Assembly: GCA_001466705.2 (NCBI GenBank)
Contig: LATX02000179.1
Coordinates: 1-64,000 of the forward strand
Reading direction: 5' to 3'
Source: Moniliophthora roreri
Taxonomy: Eukaryota > Basidiomycota > Agaricomycetes > Agaricales > Marasmiaceae
Length of the DNA stretch: 64,000 bases
Below, in pieces: positions 53,970 to 64,000 of the stretch (positions within the stretch are counted from its first letter, which is position 1; every line of letters begins with the position of its first letter). Below the pieces are notes generated by a model, which was not told where the DNA came from, searched no databases, and was given only the letters and a program-made list of their open reading frames with translations. A program made the translations under genes and the position numbers.

Positions 53970-54210
53970 AGGAGCTTGAGACCCAGTTTGCGCTACTTAA
54001 ATAGTACAATGTATCTACGATTACAAACGAGTTGGAACTCAAGAGAACATCGTAGAATGCATACATAATATACCGATGGAATCGGAGAGAAAGAGAGAGA
54101 ATGTCTGTTATATAAGAGTTCGAGAATACTATAGAAAGAAAGAGAAATAATTAGTCGTACACACGGTCACATGAGAGTCCTATCACACGAAAGTCTGTGG
54201 CACTGTAACA
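53795..54210 (-). mobile_element. Element H 5' LTR
   Basis: 416 bp, near-identical to the 3' LTR. The self-priming segment lies about 160 bp from its 3' end. Confidence 0.95.
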
Positions 54211-54215
54211 TCAAT

Positions 54216-54417
54216 TGTAACGTATTTAAGTGTTCAAGCTAAGACTTCGAGTCTTCAGCTTGACCTAGTTAATATTACTTGTGTCATAGCCACGATCAAG
54301 AACCTCTGAACTTCAGCATCCGCTGGACAAACTCTAACTTGAACTTGAGGACTGCTTGCAAAGGGCTTCACCTTTCATAAGTAGTTAAGTTGACGTTGCT
54401 GCACAAGTAACATAACA
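54216..54417 (+). mobile_element. Element G 5' LTR, right part
   Basis: Continues 46731-46964 after removal of H. Has TATTTAAG at ~54222, CAGCTTGACCT at 54256-54266 and ends CACAAGTAACATAACA. The complement AGGTCAAGCTG follows at 54420-54430. Confidence 0.9.
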
Positions 54418-55293
54418 CAAGGTCAAGCTGATTGATTGCTGACCTATCGAGGTTTAGGCATCATTTAGAAAAAACAAGACGCTACCACAGACAAAATCCC
54501 AGATCGAGAAGGACATTGAGGAAGCAGAGGAGTGCCAGCGTAGGTTACAAACCCAATCCATATCGAATCCAGGTGGATGAGTGATTCCACCATTAATCCG
54601 GGCATCTCGCAGGGAATTATTGACCCCCTTGCCACTGCCATTGCTAATGAGTCCATCACCAACAGAGATACCAGAAGCGCGCCTCGAAACAAAGAGAACC
54701 TTGACCCCGTTATCCATCACGACTGGCTTAGGGGAGATCAGATCCAAAGAAGAAACACTTCCTTCTATGCCAAAGAAGCCTGAACTCGATACATCGAACA
54801 CCTCTTTAACATCAGTGGAGGAATCAGACCCCTTTCAGCGTCTCCTTCATGCACTAAAGAACAGCCCCAGATCAACTAAACAACCCCAGATTGAAGAAAT
54901 GTCAGAAGATAAGAGACTCTCGGGAAGCAGGCCCAAGGTAGAGCTGATGGCAGAAGAAGCAGTGATCGGTACCACTGTACCAGTGCAGGTAGTAGCAGCT
55001 GAGAAGGAAGTAAAGGCGGCACTGCCAAGAGCCTTCACTGGACATCAAAAAGACGCAAAGAAGTTCCTTAGGGAAGTACAATTGTACATCACCCTTAACT
55101 CCAAAACATTCACTACAGACTGAACGAAGAAGCTTTTCTTCCTCTCCTACATGACTGATGGCCCAGGAGAGTTCTGGAAGAATGACAAGACAGATCTTTT
55201 ACTCACATTTGACCCAGAAGCAGAGAAGGTCTCATGGATAGACTTCATGAAAGATTTCAAAACATCTTTCAAACCCCTTGACACTGCCCTAGA

Positions 55294-55758
55294 TGTTACG
55301 TTACTTGCGCAGCAACGTCAACTTCAACTACTCTAATGAAGTATCCCTTCGCTTCAAGTAGTATTCACAAGTTCAAGTTTGAGTTCGTTCAGTGGTTACT
55401 GAAGTTCAGAGGTCCTTTGATGTTGGCATTGACACAAGTATAGATAAACCAGGTCAAGCTGAAGACTTAGAGTCTCAGCTTGAGCGCTTAAATACGGTAC
55501 AACCGATATATCGCTAGCTACATACGGTAAGCGAAGAGTTTGGTATTTTACCTAACGTTTCCCGAGCTTATCGGGGAATGAGTAATATAAGTACAAAGGG
55601 ATGGACAAATGGGGACAGGGAAAGTGTAAGAGTCTGATAGAACGAGAAGCATGTATGGGAGAGGGAAAGGGGAACTGGGAAGGTGTATGAGTCCAATGAA
55701 AGAAGAAGCATAGGGATGATATCACAAGAAAGCGTACGAAGGGAAAAAGTCTGTAACA
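55294..55758 (-). mobile_element. Solo LTR (465 bp) with CTAGA target duplication, in element G gag
   Basis: TGTTACGTTACTTGCGCAGC.. to ..GTCTGTAACA, flanked by CTAGA at 55289-55293 and 55759-55763. Removing it and one duplication restores the gag frame. Confidence 0.9.
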
Positions 55759-56315
55759 CTAGAAGCCCAGTTGAAGCTTCGAGACTTGAAAATGAAGGAG
55801 AGAGTTGATGAATACATGTATCAATTCTCTTATTTGGCCAAACAGACTGGATACAATGACGCAGCACAGATTGTAGCGTTCAAGCGAGGGTTACCCAAGA
55901 GTTTGGTTCTGAAGATTATGACCTGACCTGAAGGAACACCTACTAGCATCAAAGATTGGATGAATGCTGCAATCTTCTTTGATGAAAGTTACAAACGGGC
56001 CCAAGAGTATGGAAGGACATGGGATGAGGACAACGGGAGAAAGCTGAATCGAAACTTCCGGAAGAAAGAAGAAGTTGCCATTAAGCAGATTTCAGAGGTG
56101 GACCAAAAGGAATACATGACGAAGAGACTATGTTTCCACTGTGGCTGAGGAGGTCATCGGATTAGAGACTGCCCAGACAGTCTGAAGAAGGATGAAAAGA
56201 AGAAGGAAGAGCCAAAGAAGCTTACTAGAGAGGAATGGTATGCCAAGATTAAGGTGTTGATTAATAATCAGCCGGAAGAAGAAAAGAATGCGTTGATTGA
56301 TCTTATGAAACTAGA

Positions 56316-56322
56316 GGGTTTT
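56316..56322 (+). promoter_or_regulatory. Putative -1 frameshift site, element G (GGGTTTT)
   Basis: GGGTTTT followed by the gag stop TGA 56323-56325; the -1 frame continues as F-L-K-W-R-K-R. Confidence 0.7.
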
Positions 56323-59300
56323 TGAAGTGGCGGAAGAGGACAATGTCTCCACCACCCATAATCATTTCACACTTTGTACTAGCTAGGATGGACTAAAATT
56401 CCATGCATATTCCCCTTCAGTACAAAGTGGGAACCAAAATCATCGAAACACAAGCTCTACTAGATTCAGGGGCAGGAGGAAGGTTCATTAGCACGGCTCT
56501 AGCAAGGAAACTAGGGAAAAGATCGATCCAACTCCCTGAGAAGATCAAGGTATTCAATGTAGACAGAATGCCAAACAAAACTGCATGGATATCTCATGTG
56601 GTGGAACTCAAGTTCAAAATAGCAGGGAAGGAATTTAGAGAGAACTTCATGATATCAGGGATCGGAGAAGAAAGTATGATCTTAGGGCTCCCTTGGCTTC
56701 ATTACCACAACTCCCAAATCAATTGGGAAACCGGAGAAGTCAGATTCCCGCCGAAAAGGAAATTATGGATCAGAAGGTTCACAGGCGTTCTTGACTGCAC
56801 CCCTGTGGAAGTACTGATTGGAGCAAAGATTACCACATCACAAGAGCTAGCACATCAGCAACAAGAAGTAAAGAAGGAGATTGATGAATTAATCCCTTTC
56901 TATCTTCAAGGATATCAAGATTGCTTTGAGAAGAGGAAAGCAGAACAGTTTCCCCCCTCTCAGTCTTATGATCATGCCATTGAACTAAAACCTGACTTCA
57001 TACCTCGGAACTGCAAGCTTTATCCATTAAGCCCAGCTGAACAGAAAGAGCAGGACAAATTCTTGGAGGAAAACCTACGAAAGGGATACATTTGGAAATC
57101 CAAGTCTCCGATGGCCTCTCCCTTCTTCTTTGTGGCAAAAAAGGAAAAAGGAGCATTGAGGCCCATGCAGGACTACAGAGAATTGAATAAAGGGACAATA
57201 AAGAATGCATATCCTCTCCCTCTAATATCAAAGCTCCTCAACAAGCTAAAAGGAGCAAACGTCTTCATGAAATTAGACCTTAGGAATGGGTACAACAACG
57301 TAAGGATCAAAGACGGAGATCAGTGGAAGGCAGCCTTCAAAACCAATTGAGGGCTGTTTGAACCAACCGTCATGTTCTTTGGACTCAGCAACTCGGCTGT
57401 GACCTTCCAAGCTTTCATAAATGTCATTCTCTCTGATTTCATCGATGAAGGATGGTGTGTCATTTACATGGACAACATTCTTTTATTCTCAAAAGATCGA
57501 AAGGAACATTAAGAGAGAACTGAGCAGTCGATGCGTCGGATCAGGAAGCATGATCTCTATTTCAAACCAGAAAAATGCGAGTTTGATGTGGTAGAAGTCA
57601 TCTTCTTAGGAATGGTGATTTGACCAGATTGTGTCGCCATGGATCCTGTGAAGTTAGCAGGGATAGCAGAATGGGAACCCCCAAAAATAGTCAAAGGAGT
57701 GCAAGCCTTCTTAGGATTCGGAAACTTCTATCAGAAGTTTATCGGGAAATACACACAACTAGCGCGACCACTCCATGATCTCACATGAAAATCACAGAAA
57801 TTCAAATAGACTATGGTGTGCCAAATTGCATTTGATCTTCTTAAGAAGAAGTTTCTTTCAGAACCCATGCTTCTTATGCCAGATACAGACAAACCCTTCG
57901 TGATAGAAGCAGACACATCCAAATAGGCAACTGGAGCAGTACTTTGCCAGCAAGGATCGGATGGAGAATGGCACCTGTGTGGATACCTGTCAAAATCGTT
58001 CTCACCAACGGAGTGAAATTACGAAATTTATGACCAGGAACTGCTGGCTATAACGAGAGCTCTGACAGAGTGGCGTCATTATCTGATGGGAGGAAAGTAC
58101 AAGGTAGTGGTCTTGTCTGACCATAAAAACCTTACATATTTCTGATCTGCCCAGAAGCTCAACTGACGACAAGCCAGGTGGAGTCTGCTATTATCAGAAT
58201 TTGATTTCAGTCTTGTTCACATGCCCGGAACATCGATGACACAAGCAGATGCACTGTCACGACGAAATAACGAAAGTAGGGAGGAAGATAGTGATAATGA
58301 AGATGTCATCCTTTTACCAGAATGACTTTTTGTGAAAGGAATCAACCTAGAAATGGGAACTGAGATAGCAGAATGATTGGGCCTGGACAACTTTCATGAG
58401 TCAGCTTTGGAGCAGTTACTGCATCAAGGCATGCCGCTGATCAAATCTGCGCTATTGGATTGGGAAATCAAGAACAGTCTACTCCTTTTCAAGGGTCAGA
58501 TTTACATACCAAATGACGCAGAATTACAATGAAAAGTCATCAAGGGCATACATGAAACACCAAGAGTTGGACATCCAGGACAGTAGAATACATTAGAACA
58601 AGTTCAAAGAGATTTCTGGTGGCCAGGAATGGCTAGATTCGTCGGGAGCTTCATAGATGGTTGTGTGCCATGCCAACAATCAAAAGTGAACACACCCAAC
58701 GAAAACTCCCCTCCAGCCCCTACAACCAACACCAAACTCCTTCCCCTTTCAAGTGTGTATGATGGATCTGATCACCGATCTCCCCGAATGTGATGGTACA
58801 GATTCTATTCTTGTCATGGTGGACCACTCCTCTATGAAGGGGGTAATTTTTACACCATGCATGAAGAAATCAGATGCCATGGAAATAGCAGAACTGCTGA
58901 TTCAACATCTGTACAGACGATTTGGGCTCCCAGACCACATTATATCCGATTGAGACCCCAGATTTGCAGCAGAAGTCTTCCAGGAAATGGGGAAACAACT
59001 ATTGATTAAACATTCAATAAGCACGGCCTTCCACCCACAGACAGATAGAGAAACCAAATGAGTCAATCAAGAAATCAAAGTTCATCTCTGCATCTTCTGT
59101 TCAAAGGAACAGACAAAATGGAAGGAATACCTCCTGCTAGCTGAATTCACACATAACAATCGAACTCATTCGGCACTCAAGAACTCCCCCTTCTTCATGA
59201 TGATGGGATATCATCCAGGAGCATTCCCAACGGTGTTCAAACGAACTGACATTCCATTGGTTGAAGAATGACTTCGAGAGTTAAAAAGAGTTAGAGAAGA

Positions 59301-59823
59301 GACTACCAGCTTATTAGAATTAGCACAGCAGAAGATGTTACAAAGGGAGAAACGGGAATTGGAAATCTACAGTATTGGTCAGAAGGTGTGGTTGGAAGAG
59401 AAGAATCTAGCTATAGGATACCCGACAAAGAAGCTCGTTCTGAAACAAAAAGGACCGTTTAGAATTCTTGAAGTCTTAGGTCCTGTCACCTATTGGTTGG
59501 AACTGCCACATCAATGGAAAATTCACCCCGTTTTCCATGCAGCCCTTCTTACACCATTTAAGGAAACCAAAGCTCACAGACCCAGTTTCACAGAACCACC
59601 TCTGGATCTAATAGAAGGATTTGAAGAGTATGAGGTAGAAGCAATCGTGGTACATAGGCCCAGGAAATGACCCCGAGGATTCCTTGTGTCATACACGGGT
59701 TACGACTCTTCTCACAATCAGTGGATCAAGACCAAGGGGATGGTCAACTGTCTAGACCTCTACAAAGATTATATAAAGAGGCATAAATTGAAACTGAAAG
59801 ACTCCATCCCCACTGTTCCCTAA
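56323..59823 (+). pseudogene. pol: Element G pol (decayed)
   Basis: Protease L-L-D-S-G-A-G-G near 56460; RT ~57070-57620 where the catalytic motif reads Y-M-D-N (second Asp codon changed, CpG to CpA), so RT is inactive; RNase H ~57890-58260; integrase zinc domain ~58550-58680 with C-V-P-C; one frameshift near 58700; integrase core M-D-L-I-T-D-L-P ~58760; chromodomain ~59620-59820. More than fifteen stops, mostly TGA. Confidence 0.9.
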
Positions 59824-59829
59824 TCACAA

Positions 59830-61008
59830 ATGTCGAATGCAACCGCCTCCTCCTCTTCCTCTTCTGCTTCTGGCAGCCAGCCATCCGGAGTCCCGAGCCC
59901 AGTTCCTACTGTGTTGGGAGAAGGACGCTATGGCGAAAACATCACCTACCAGCATGGACTCCACCCAAACCCCTATCAGCTTCTACACCTCTTTAACTCT
60001 GGACAGTATGACGACCAGATCTGAGCAGCCGGTGATCAACACAACTGACTGGAACCTGTCATCAAAAGCCTCTTTTTCCTACGGTCCCAATGCCACTTAT
60101 TCAAAAAAATCATTGAAAGCTGCAGTCTCAAGATTGCCAACCAGGTGATGTATGCCTGTAACTATCACATTGGGCTGGAAGAACCCATCACGGTACCGTC
60201 ACTGTTTCTCTATCATCCACACTTGTCCATGCCGCCTCCCACAGATCCCCGAGCTATGTCGGAGTACCCTGATCCCCTCTCCTTCAGCCTTATCGACAGG
60301 CTTGAAAGAAGGACCGACAAGAACAGATACCCCCATCCTGATATCAACGACACAAGGAGCCTCATCACTCAGCTCACCTCTGAACCCTGAACTCTTGAAG
60401 ACCAACTCACCCCCAGACTCGCCCCTGCTCCCTGTGCAGCCACTGAACCCCCCATTAACGACACCCTCATTTATCCTGACCCCACTCCTAATCCCGACAT
60501 CAAACCTAAGGTCGAACTGACCAATGACACCTCTGCCTGAGGACTCACACCTCTGACCATTGCTGACCCCAGAAATCTTCAAATGCCTGAAGCATTGGTT
60601 CCACCCCGACACAGAGGTAATCCCTGCAGTTGGCGGGGTGGACCCGTCCAATGAGGACGAGGATGAGGACGAGGACGAGGACAGGGAAAATTGAATCCCC
60701 TCAAACAATGACAACCTACCAATGCTGAGCTTGAGATCTCCGACTCTGCTCCCGACCCCGATGACGCTACTCGTCAACCACGTCTCTGCCCTGTGTGCAG
60801 ATTGGAATGCCATCTCGCCCGAAATTGCCCACAGTACATGTGTCGGTGATGCTTCACAACTCAGCCTGGACATACATCTTCACACTGCCCTAACCAACGA
60901 AGGTCTTGCCGAATTGTGCACCGAGGGTCTGGTTCAAGTCCAGACTCTATGTCAGATGATCACGATTATGATGATGAACCTTATGACAATCTTGGAGGAG
61001 AATGCTGA
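59830..61008 (+). pseudogene. Element G ORF3 (decayed)
   Basis: ATG at 59830, 6 bp after the pol stop. Ser-rich start, block H-P-N-P-Y-Q-L-L-H-L-F-N with Q-Y-D-D-Q-I, then Y-A-C-N-Y-H-I-G-L-E-E-P and P-H-L-S-M-P-P-P-T-D-P (as in D1). A long Pro-rich linker, an Arg-Gly repeat (~60649-60690), then knuckles at 60787-60888 with one TGA. Ends G-G-E-C-TGA 61006-61008. Several stops in one otherwise continuous frame. Confidence 0.75.
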
Positions 61009-61234
61009 GGAGTCGATTCATAATAGCAGAGGGAATGTGGATTTCCTGTTCATCAGAGCAGATCTGTGGAAGGTACAGAGGTACAGAGAACTGCCTTCGG
61101 TGAGTGAACGGGTAGCCATTGGTTGGCAACTGACCCTGGATGTACTGGCTACACCAGTGCTTCAGAGCATCGATGAGATGCCTGATACGTTGTATGATTA
61201 TGACACAGAACTTTACGGGGATGGAGAATCATAA
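60722..61234 (+). other. Second open frame overlapping and extending past element G ORF3
   Basis: +1 to ORF3, uninterrupted for 170 codons; ends Y-D-T-E-L-Y-G-D-G-E-S, the same terminal motif that ends ORF3 itself in E and H, and that ends the +1 frame in D1. It stops ~38 bp before the 3' LTR. Confidence 0.45.
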
Positions 61235-61258
61235 GTTGGCAACATGGAGTTTTGCCCT

Positions 61259-61272
61259 TGATAGAGGGCTAA
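61259..61272 (+). promoter_or_regulatory. Polypurine tract of element G
   Basis: TGATAGAGGGCTAA directly before the 3' LTR. Confidence 0.65.
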
Positions 61273-61708
61273 TGTTATGTTTCCTTTACCTTATTTCTAT
61301 GCTTCCCTTTCTGATCAGACAAGTACATCTTCCCAGTCCCCTTTTTCCTTATAACCCCCATGCTTCTTCTTCCATTGGACTCATTACACCTTCTCAGTAC
61401 CCCATTTCTTATCAGAAACATGACTCATATCCCGACAGCATCAGATATTTATTATTGCATTATTGTAGCTATTGAACATTAGTGTAACATAGTTTACATA
61501 ATCGATTGTAACGTATTTAAGCGCTCAAGCTAAGAATTCAAGTCTTCAGCTTGACCTAGTTAATATTACTTGTGTCATAGCCATGATCAAGGACCTCTGA
61601 ACTTCAGCATCCACTGGACAAACTCTAACTTGAACTTGAGGACTGCTTGCGAAGAGCTTCACCTTTCATAAGTAGTTAAGTTGACGTTGCTGCGCAAGTA
61701 ACATAACA
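61273..61708 (+). mobile_element. Element G 3' LTR (436 bp)
   Basis: TGTTATGTTTCC.. to ..GCAAGTAACATAACA, followed by the TGACC duplication. Shows the uninterrupted form of the LTR that H entered at ATCGATTGTAACG. Confidence 0.95.
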
Positions 61709-61713
61709 TGACC

Positions 61714-61851
61714 TGGTTAAAACTTTATTATAACCTTGTTCTTCGCCCTGATCCTCATTCCTAAGTCATCTGTCCAAGTCTATTGACTTCGGAACTCGCG
61801 AATCAAGCTCAAACTTGAACTCAGTGTTATTGGCAAAGGACTTGTGTAACA
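61714..61851 (+). mobile_element. Element I 5' LTR, last part
   Basis: Continues the segment before 46726 after removal of G and ends GGACTTGTGTAACA. Confidence 0.75.
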
Positions 61852-61853
61852 TT

Positions 61854-61864
61854 AGGTCAAGCTG
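61854..61864 (+). promoter_or_regulatory. Self-priming site of element I
   Basis: AGGTCAAGCTG two bases after the LTR; its complement CAGCTTGACC|T in the LTR is split by the insertion of G (46721-46730). Confidence 0.7.
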
Positions 61865-61928
61865 ATCTTGCTGACCTCTCAAGGTTTAGGCACCCAGAAA
61901 CAACATCACGTCTGGACATTGGCGAACC

Positions 61929-63307
61929 ATGGCCGAAGACCCGGAAATAACAGATCTTGAACAGCAGAGGAGAACATTCCTTCTCGTTACCCCAGAAACT
62001 GAACTCATGTTCAAACAGAGAATCCAACAATTGGAATTAATTGCTCAGGAAGAGGCAAGACAAGAGTCAACACAACGGACAACCAGAACCCCCAGAACCA
62101 GGTCCAGAACCAGACAGACAACAGACTTCGCAACCAGCTTTGGATTGTTAGAAGCAGAAAGGAGAACATTGACCCAATCTAATTCCCACTTGTCGCAGGA
62201 GCATTCACCGGAATGGACAAACTTCCCAACTACAGAAACAGTAACTCAGACCCAACCCTCTAAAACCCCAAGATCACCATCATCCTCGAACAGGCAACTA
62301 GAAACCAACAGACTGGAAACACCATCTTAACCACATTCAATTCTATACCTCCTCTATCAGACCCCATGACTATGCAGCAGACCGGAACATCCTTAGAGGA
62401 TTTGATCTCCACACTATGAACACTGCAAGCAAATAGAGAAAAGAAGAAGGAAAACAAGGTCGCCATTCCAAATAGTTATGATGGATCACCGTCTAAGGCC
62501 AGCACCTTCCTTACTGAAGTGGATCTATACCTTATGGCTAATGACACCTTTTACCCAAACAACAAGGACAAAATCTTGTTTACACTCTCTTACATGAAAG
62601 AGATACATGCTGCAAAATGGATGGAGGCAAAGACCAATGAATATAAGAAAAGCCTTAAGGAGAAACAGGCAGAATCAACTGATGCCAAACCAGAGGATCA
62701 GATCCACCTGATGACATGGGAAGAATTCTTAGATGACTTCAAGAAAGCCTTCCGACTGGTGGATATAGGTACTGATGCTTGGCTTAAACTGAAGAACTTG
62801 AAACAGAACAAGAAACACATGGATGAATATATCATGGACTTCCACCTCCTCACTATTGACTCTGAGTACAATGATCGGGCTCTTATCGATCATTTCATGG
62901 CAGGACTTCACCCTCTCCTCAAGTCATGCCTTTCTATTCCAGACCAACCCAATACAATCGAAGAATGGCATGAAAGAGCTAGAAAGTACAACAATGCTTG
63001 GCTTACCATGATGGCTATCATGGGAGGAGAAAGGATGAAGAAGACACCCAAACCTGAGACAAAGGTGAACCGACTTTCCGATGCAGAAGCAATGGAGTAT
63101 CATTGAAAGGGGTTGTGCTACAAATGTAGTAAACCCAGACACATCAGTAAAGACTGTCCAGAAAAGCTGAAGAACGAACCGAAAAAGGAAAACTCAAAGA
63201 AAAACACCCCTAAAGATGCATATCATCAGATTTGTGCTATTTACCGAGATTTCTCTGAAGAAGAACAAACCCAGATCCTGGACCTTATGGAAGGAGAGGG
63301 TTTTTAG
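61929..63307 (+). pseudogene. gag: Element I gag
   Basis: ATG at 61929, 77 bp after the LTR. Arg/Thr-rich N-terminal part; the frame changes between ~62280 and 62480. The Gag core from ~62470 (Y-D-G-S-P-S-K-A; D-S-E-Y-N-D-R-A) stays open to 63104; one TGA; then knuckle C-Y-K-C-S-K-P-R-H-I-S-K-D-C near 63120. Ends TAG 63305-63307. Confidence 0.85.
63298..63304 (+). promoter_or_regulatory. Putative -1 frameshift site, element I (GGGTTTT)
   Basis: GGGTTTT then TAG; the -1 frame reads F-L-V-Q-Q-L and continues into pol. Confidence 0.7.
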
Positions 63308-64000
63308 TGCAGCAGTTGAGCTCAATGTCTCCTCTGCCTATTCGTATTTCTAGTGTTACTGTATCAGCTGCAATAGAACAAAATTCTATGCGTATTCCGC
63401 TGGCTCTCTACACTGGAGATGAAATCGTCAAAAAACTAGCACTCCTTGACTCAGGAGCAGAAGAAAACTTCATCAGCCGAGTTACGGCTCGAAAGTTACA
63501 TCTACTCCTATTCAAACTAAAGAAACAGGTTAAAGTTCTCAATGTAGACAGAACTCCAAACACGGCAGCTTATGTCACTCATACAGCCAGAGTAATGTTT
63601 CTGATTGGAAACCAAAAGATGATGGAAGACCTCATGGTCTCCAGATTAGGAGGTGAACAACTCATTCTCAGAATGCCATGGTTACGACATTATAATCCAC
63701 AGATTGACTAGAAACATGGAAAAATCGAAATCCCACCCCAAAAGAAGATTAATATCCGACGTTTCAGAGGAATTCTAGATCATACCCCATCAGAAGTCCT
63801 TATCAGAGCAAAAACTTCAGTATCCCAAACATTGGAACATAATCAAAAGATCGAAGAAAAGAAACCCATTGAAGAACTGATTCCAGATTATCTACTAGAG
63901 TACAAACAGCAATTCGAAAAACATGCCTCAGAAAGATTTCCAGAGTCCAGACCTTACGACCATGCCATCAATCTTAAACCAGGAATGGAAACCTTGAACT
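63305..64000 (+). pseudogene. pol: Element I pol, protease and start of RT (runs off the window)
   Basis: -1 to gag. Protease L-L-D-S-G-A-E-E near 63448 (usual A-G-G replaced by A-E-E), N-V-D-R-T-P-N block, one TAG at ~63709, then E-E-L-I-P-D-Y-L-L and Y-D-H-A-I-N-L-K-P leading to RT. Incomplete at the window end. Confidence 0.85.

Larger units (their letters stand above)
46965..54210 (-). mobile_element. Element H, complete young family 1 retrotransposon (7246 bp)
   Basis: LTRs 46965-47380 and 53795-54210, both 416 bp and differing at only three positions, all in CpG contexts. Target duplication TCGAT (46960-46964) and TCAAT (54211-54215), differing by one CpG to CpA change. GC-richer than its neighbours. 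Gene order on the minus strand: gag, pol (-1 frame), ORF3. Confidence 0.95.
54470..56325 (+). pseudogene. gag: Element G gag, split by a solo LTR
   Basis: Starts around 54470 without a clear ATG. Coiled, acidic N-terminal part; Gag core (F-T-G-H-Q-K-D-A-K-K-F; L-Y-I-T-L-N) to 55293; solo LTR; then D-A-Q-L-K-L-R-D-L-K-M-K-E onward, E-Y-M-Y-Q-F, and the knuckle C-F-H-C-G-stop-G-G-H-R-I-R-D-C near 56132. Stops at 54578, 55121, 55923 and 56147. Ends TGA 56323-56325. Confidence 0.85.
46731..61708 (+). mobile_element. Element G, complete family 1 retrotransposon with two nested insertions
   Basis: 5' LTR 46731-46964 plus 54216-54417 (436 bp), 3' LTR 61273-61708 (436 bp), flanked by TGACC at 46726-46730 and 61709-61713. 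Element H sits in the 5' LTR and a solo LTR in gag. Without them G is ~7.26 kb. All genes are decayed. LTR differences are frequent and many are CpG to TpG/CpA, so G is older than H. Confidence 0.9.

Overview
The window is a graveyard of nested transposable elements from a filamentous fungus. It is most likely a basidiomycete (Agaricomycetes). The reasons are introns of 50-60 nt with GT..AG ends in the only intron-bearing genes, chromodomain Ty3/gypsy elements of the Tf1/sushi type, a Ty3 lineage whose protease carries D-P-G-S, and stop codons and splice-site losses that look like decay of methylated CpG. I see no ordinary single-copy host gene, no tRNA or rRNA and no CRISPR array.

Two retroelement families account for nearly everything. 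Family 1 (called A, C, D1, D2, E, F, G, H, I here) has LTRs of about 400-600 bp that begin TGTTA and end TAACA. Its elements carry gag with a CCHC knuckle, a GGGTTTT slippery site at the gag stop, pol in the -1 frame (protease, RT, RNase H, integrase, chromodomain), and then a further gene, ORF3, between pol and the 3' LTR. Just after the 5' LTR lies AGGTCAAGCTG, complementary to CAGCTTGACCT downstream of the LTR TATA box, as expected for Tf1-type self-priming. Family 2 (called B) has LTRs of about 1.67 kb (TGAAGATGC..GCATATCA on the + strand) and lies on the minus strand. It has gag, a DPGS protease, RT with Y-V-D-D and an integrase zinc domain. Between integrase and 3' LTR, on the opposite strand, it holds two intron-rich genes, one with a Zn2Cys6 cysteine pattern.

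Layout: 1-393 CACTA-type MITE end; 404-4634 B LTRs, B leader and a relic of the Zn2Cys6 gene; 4635-5586 displaced 3' part of element A; 5588-6940 AT-rich DNA with a ~115-bp tandem repeat; 7348-13410 5' part of element A; 13411-32838 element B with the antisense genes and many assembly joins; 32840-34250 unassigned; 34251-35919 a complete B LTR; 35920-37684 element C remnant; 37685-43003 a D1/D2 chimera joined at CACTA MITEs; 43004-45274 element E (only ORF3 kept); 45791-46372 solo LTR F; 46731-61708 element G, complete, with element H (46965-54210, complete) in its 5' LTR and a solo LTR in its gag; 61714-64000 element I, running off the window.

Many single n characters mark joins whose flanks are repeated or displaced, so part of the order is probably an assembly product. 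The best biological leads are ORF3 (a conserved N-terminal block, an Arg-rich patch and tandem CCHC knuckles, found in six elements), a second reading frame overlapping its end, the conserved self-priming and -1 frameshift signals, and the antisense Zn2Cys6 gene inside a Ty3 element.
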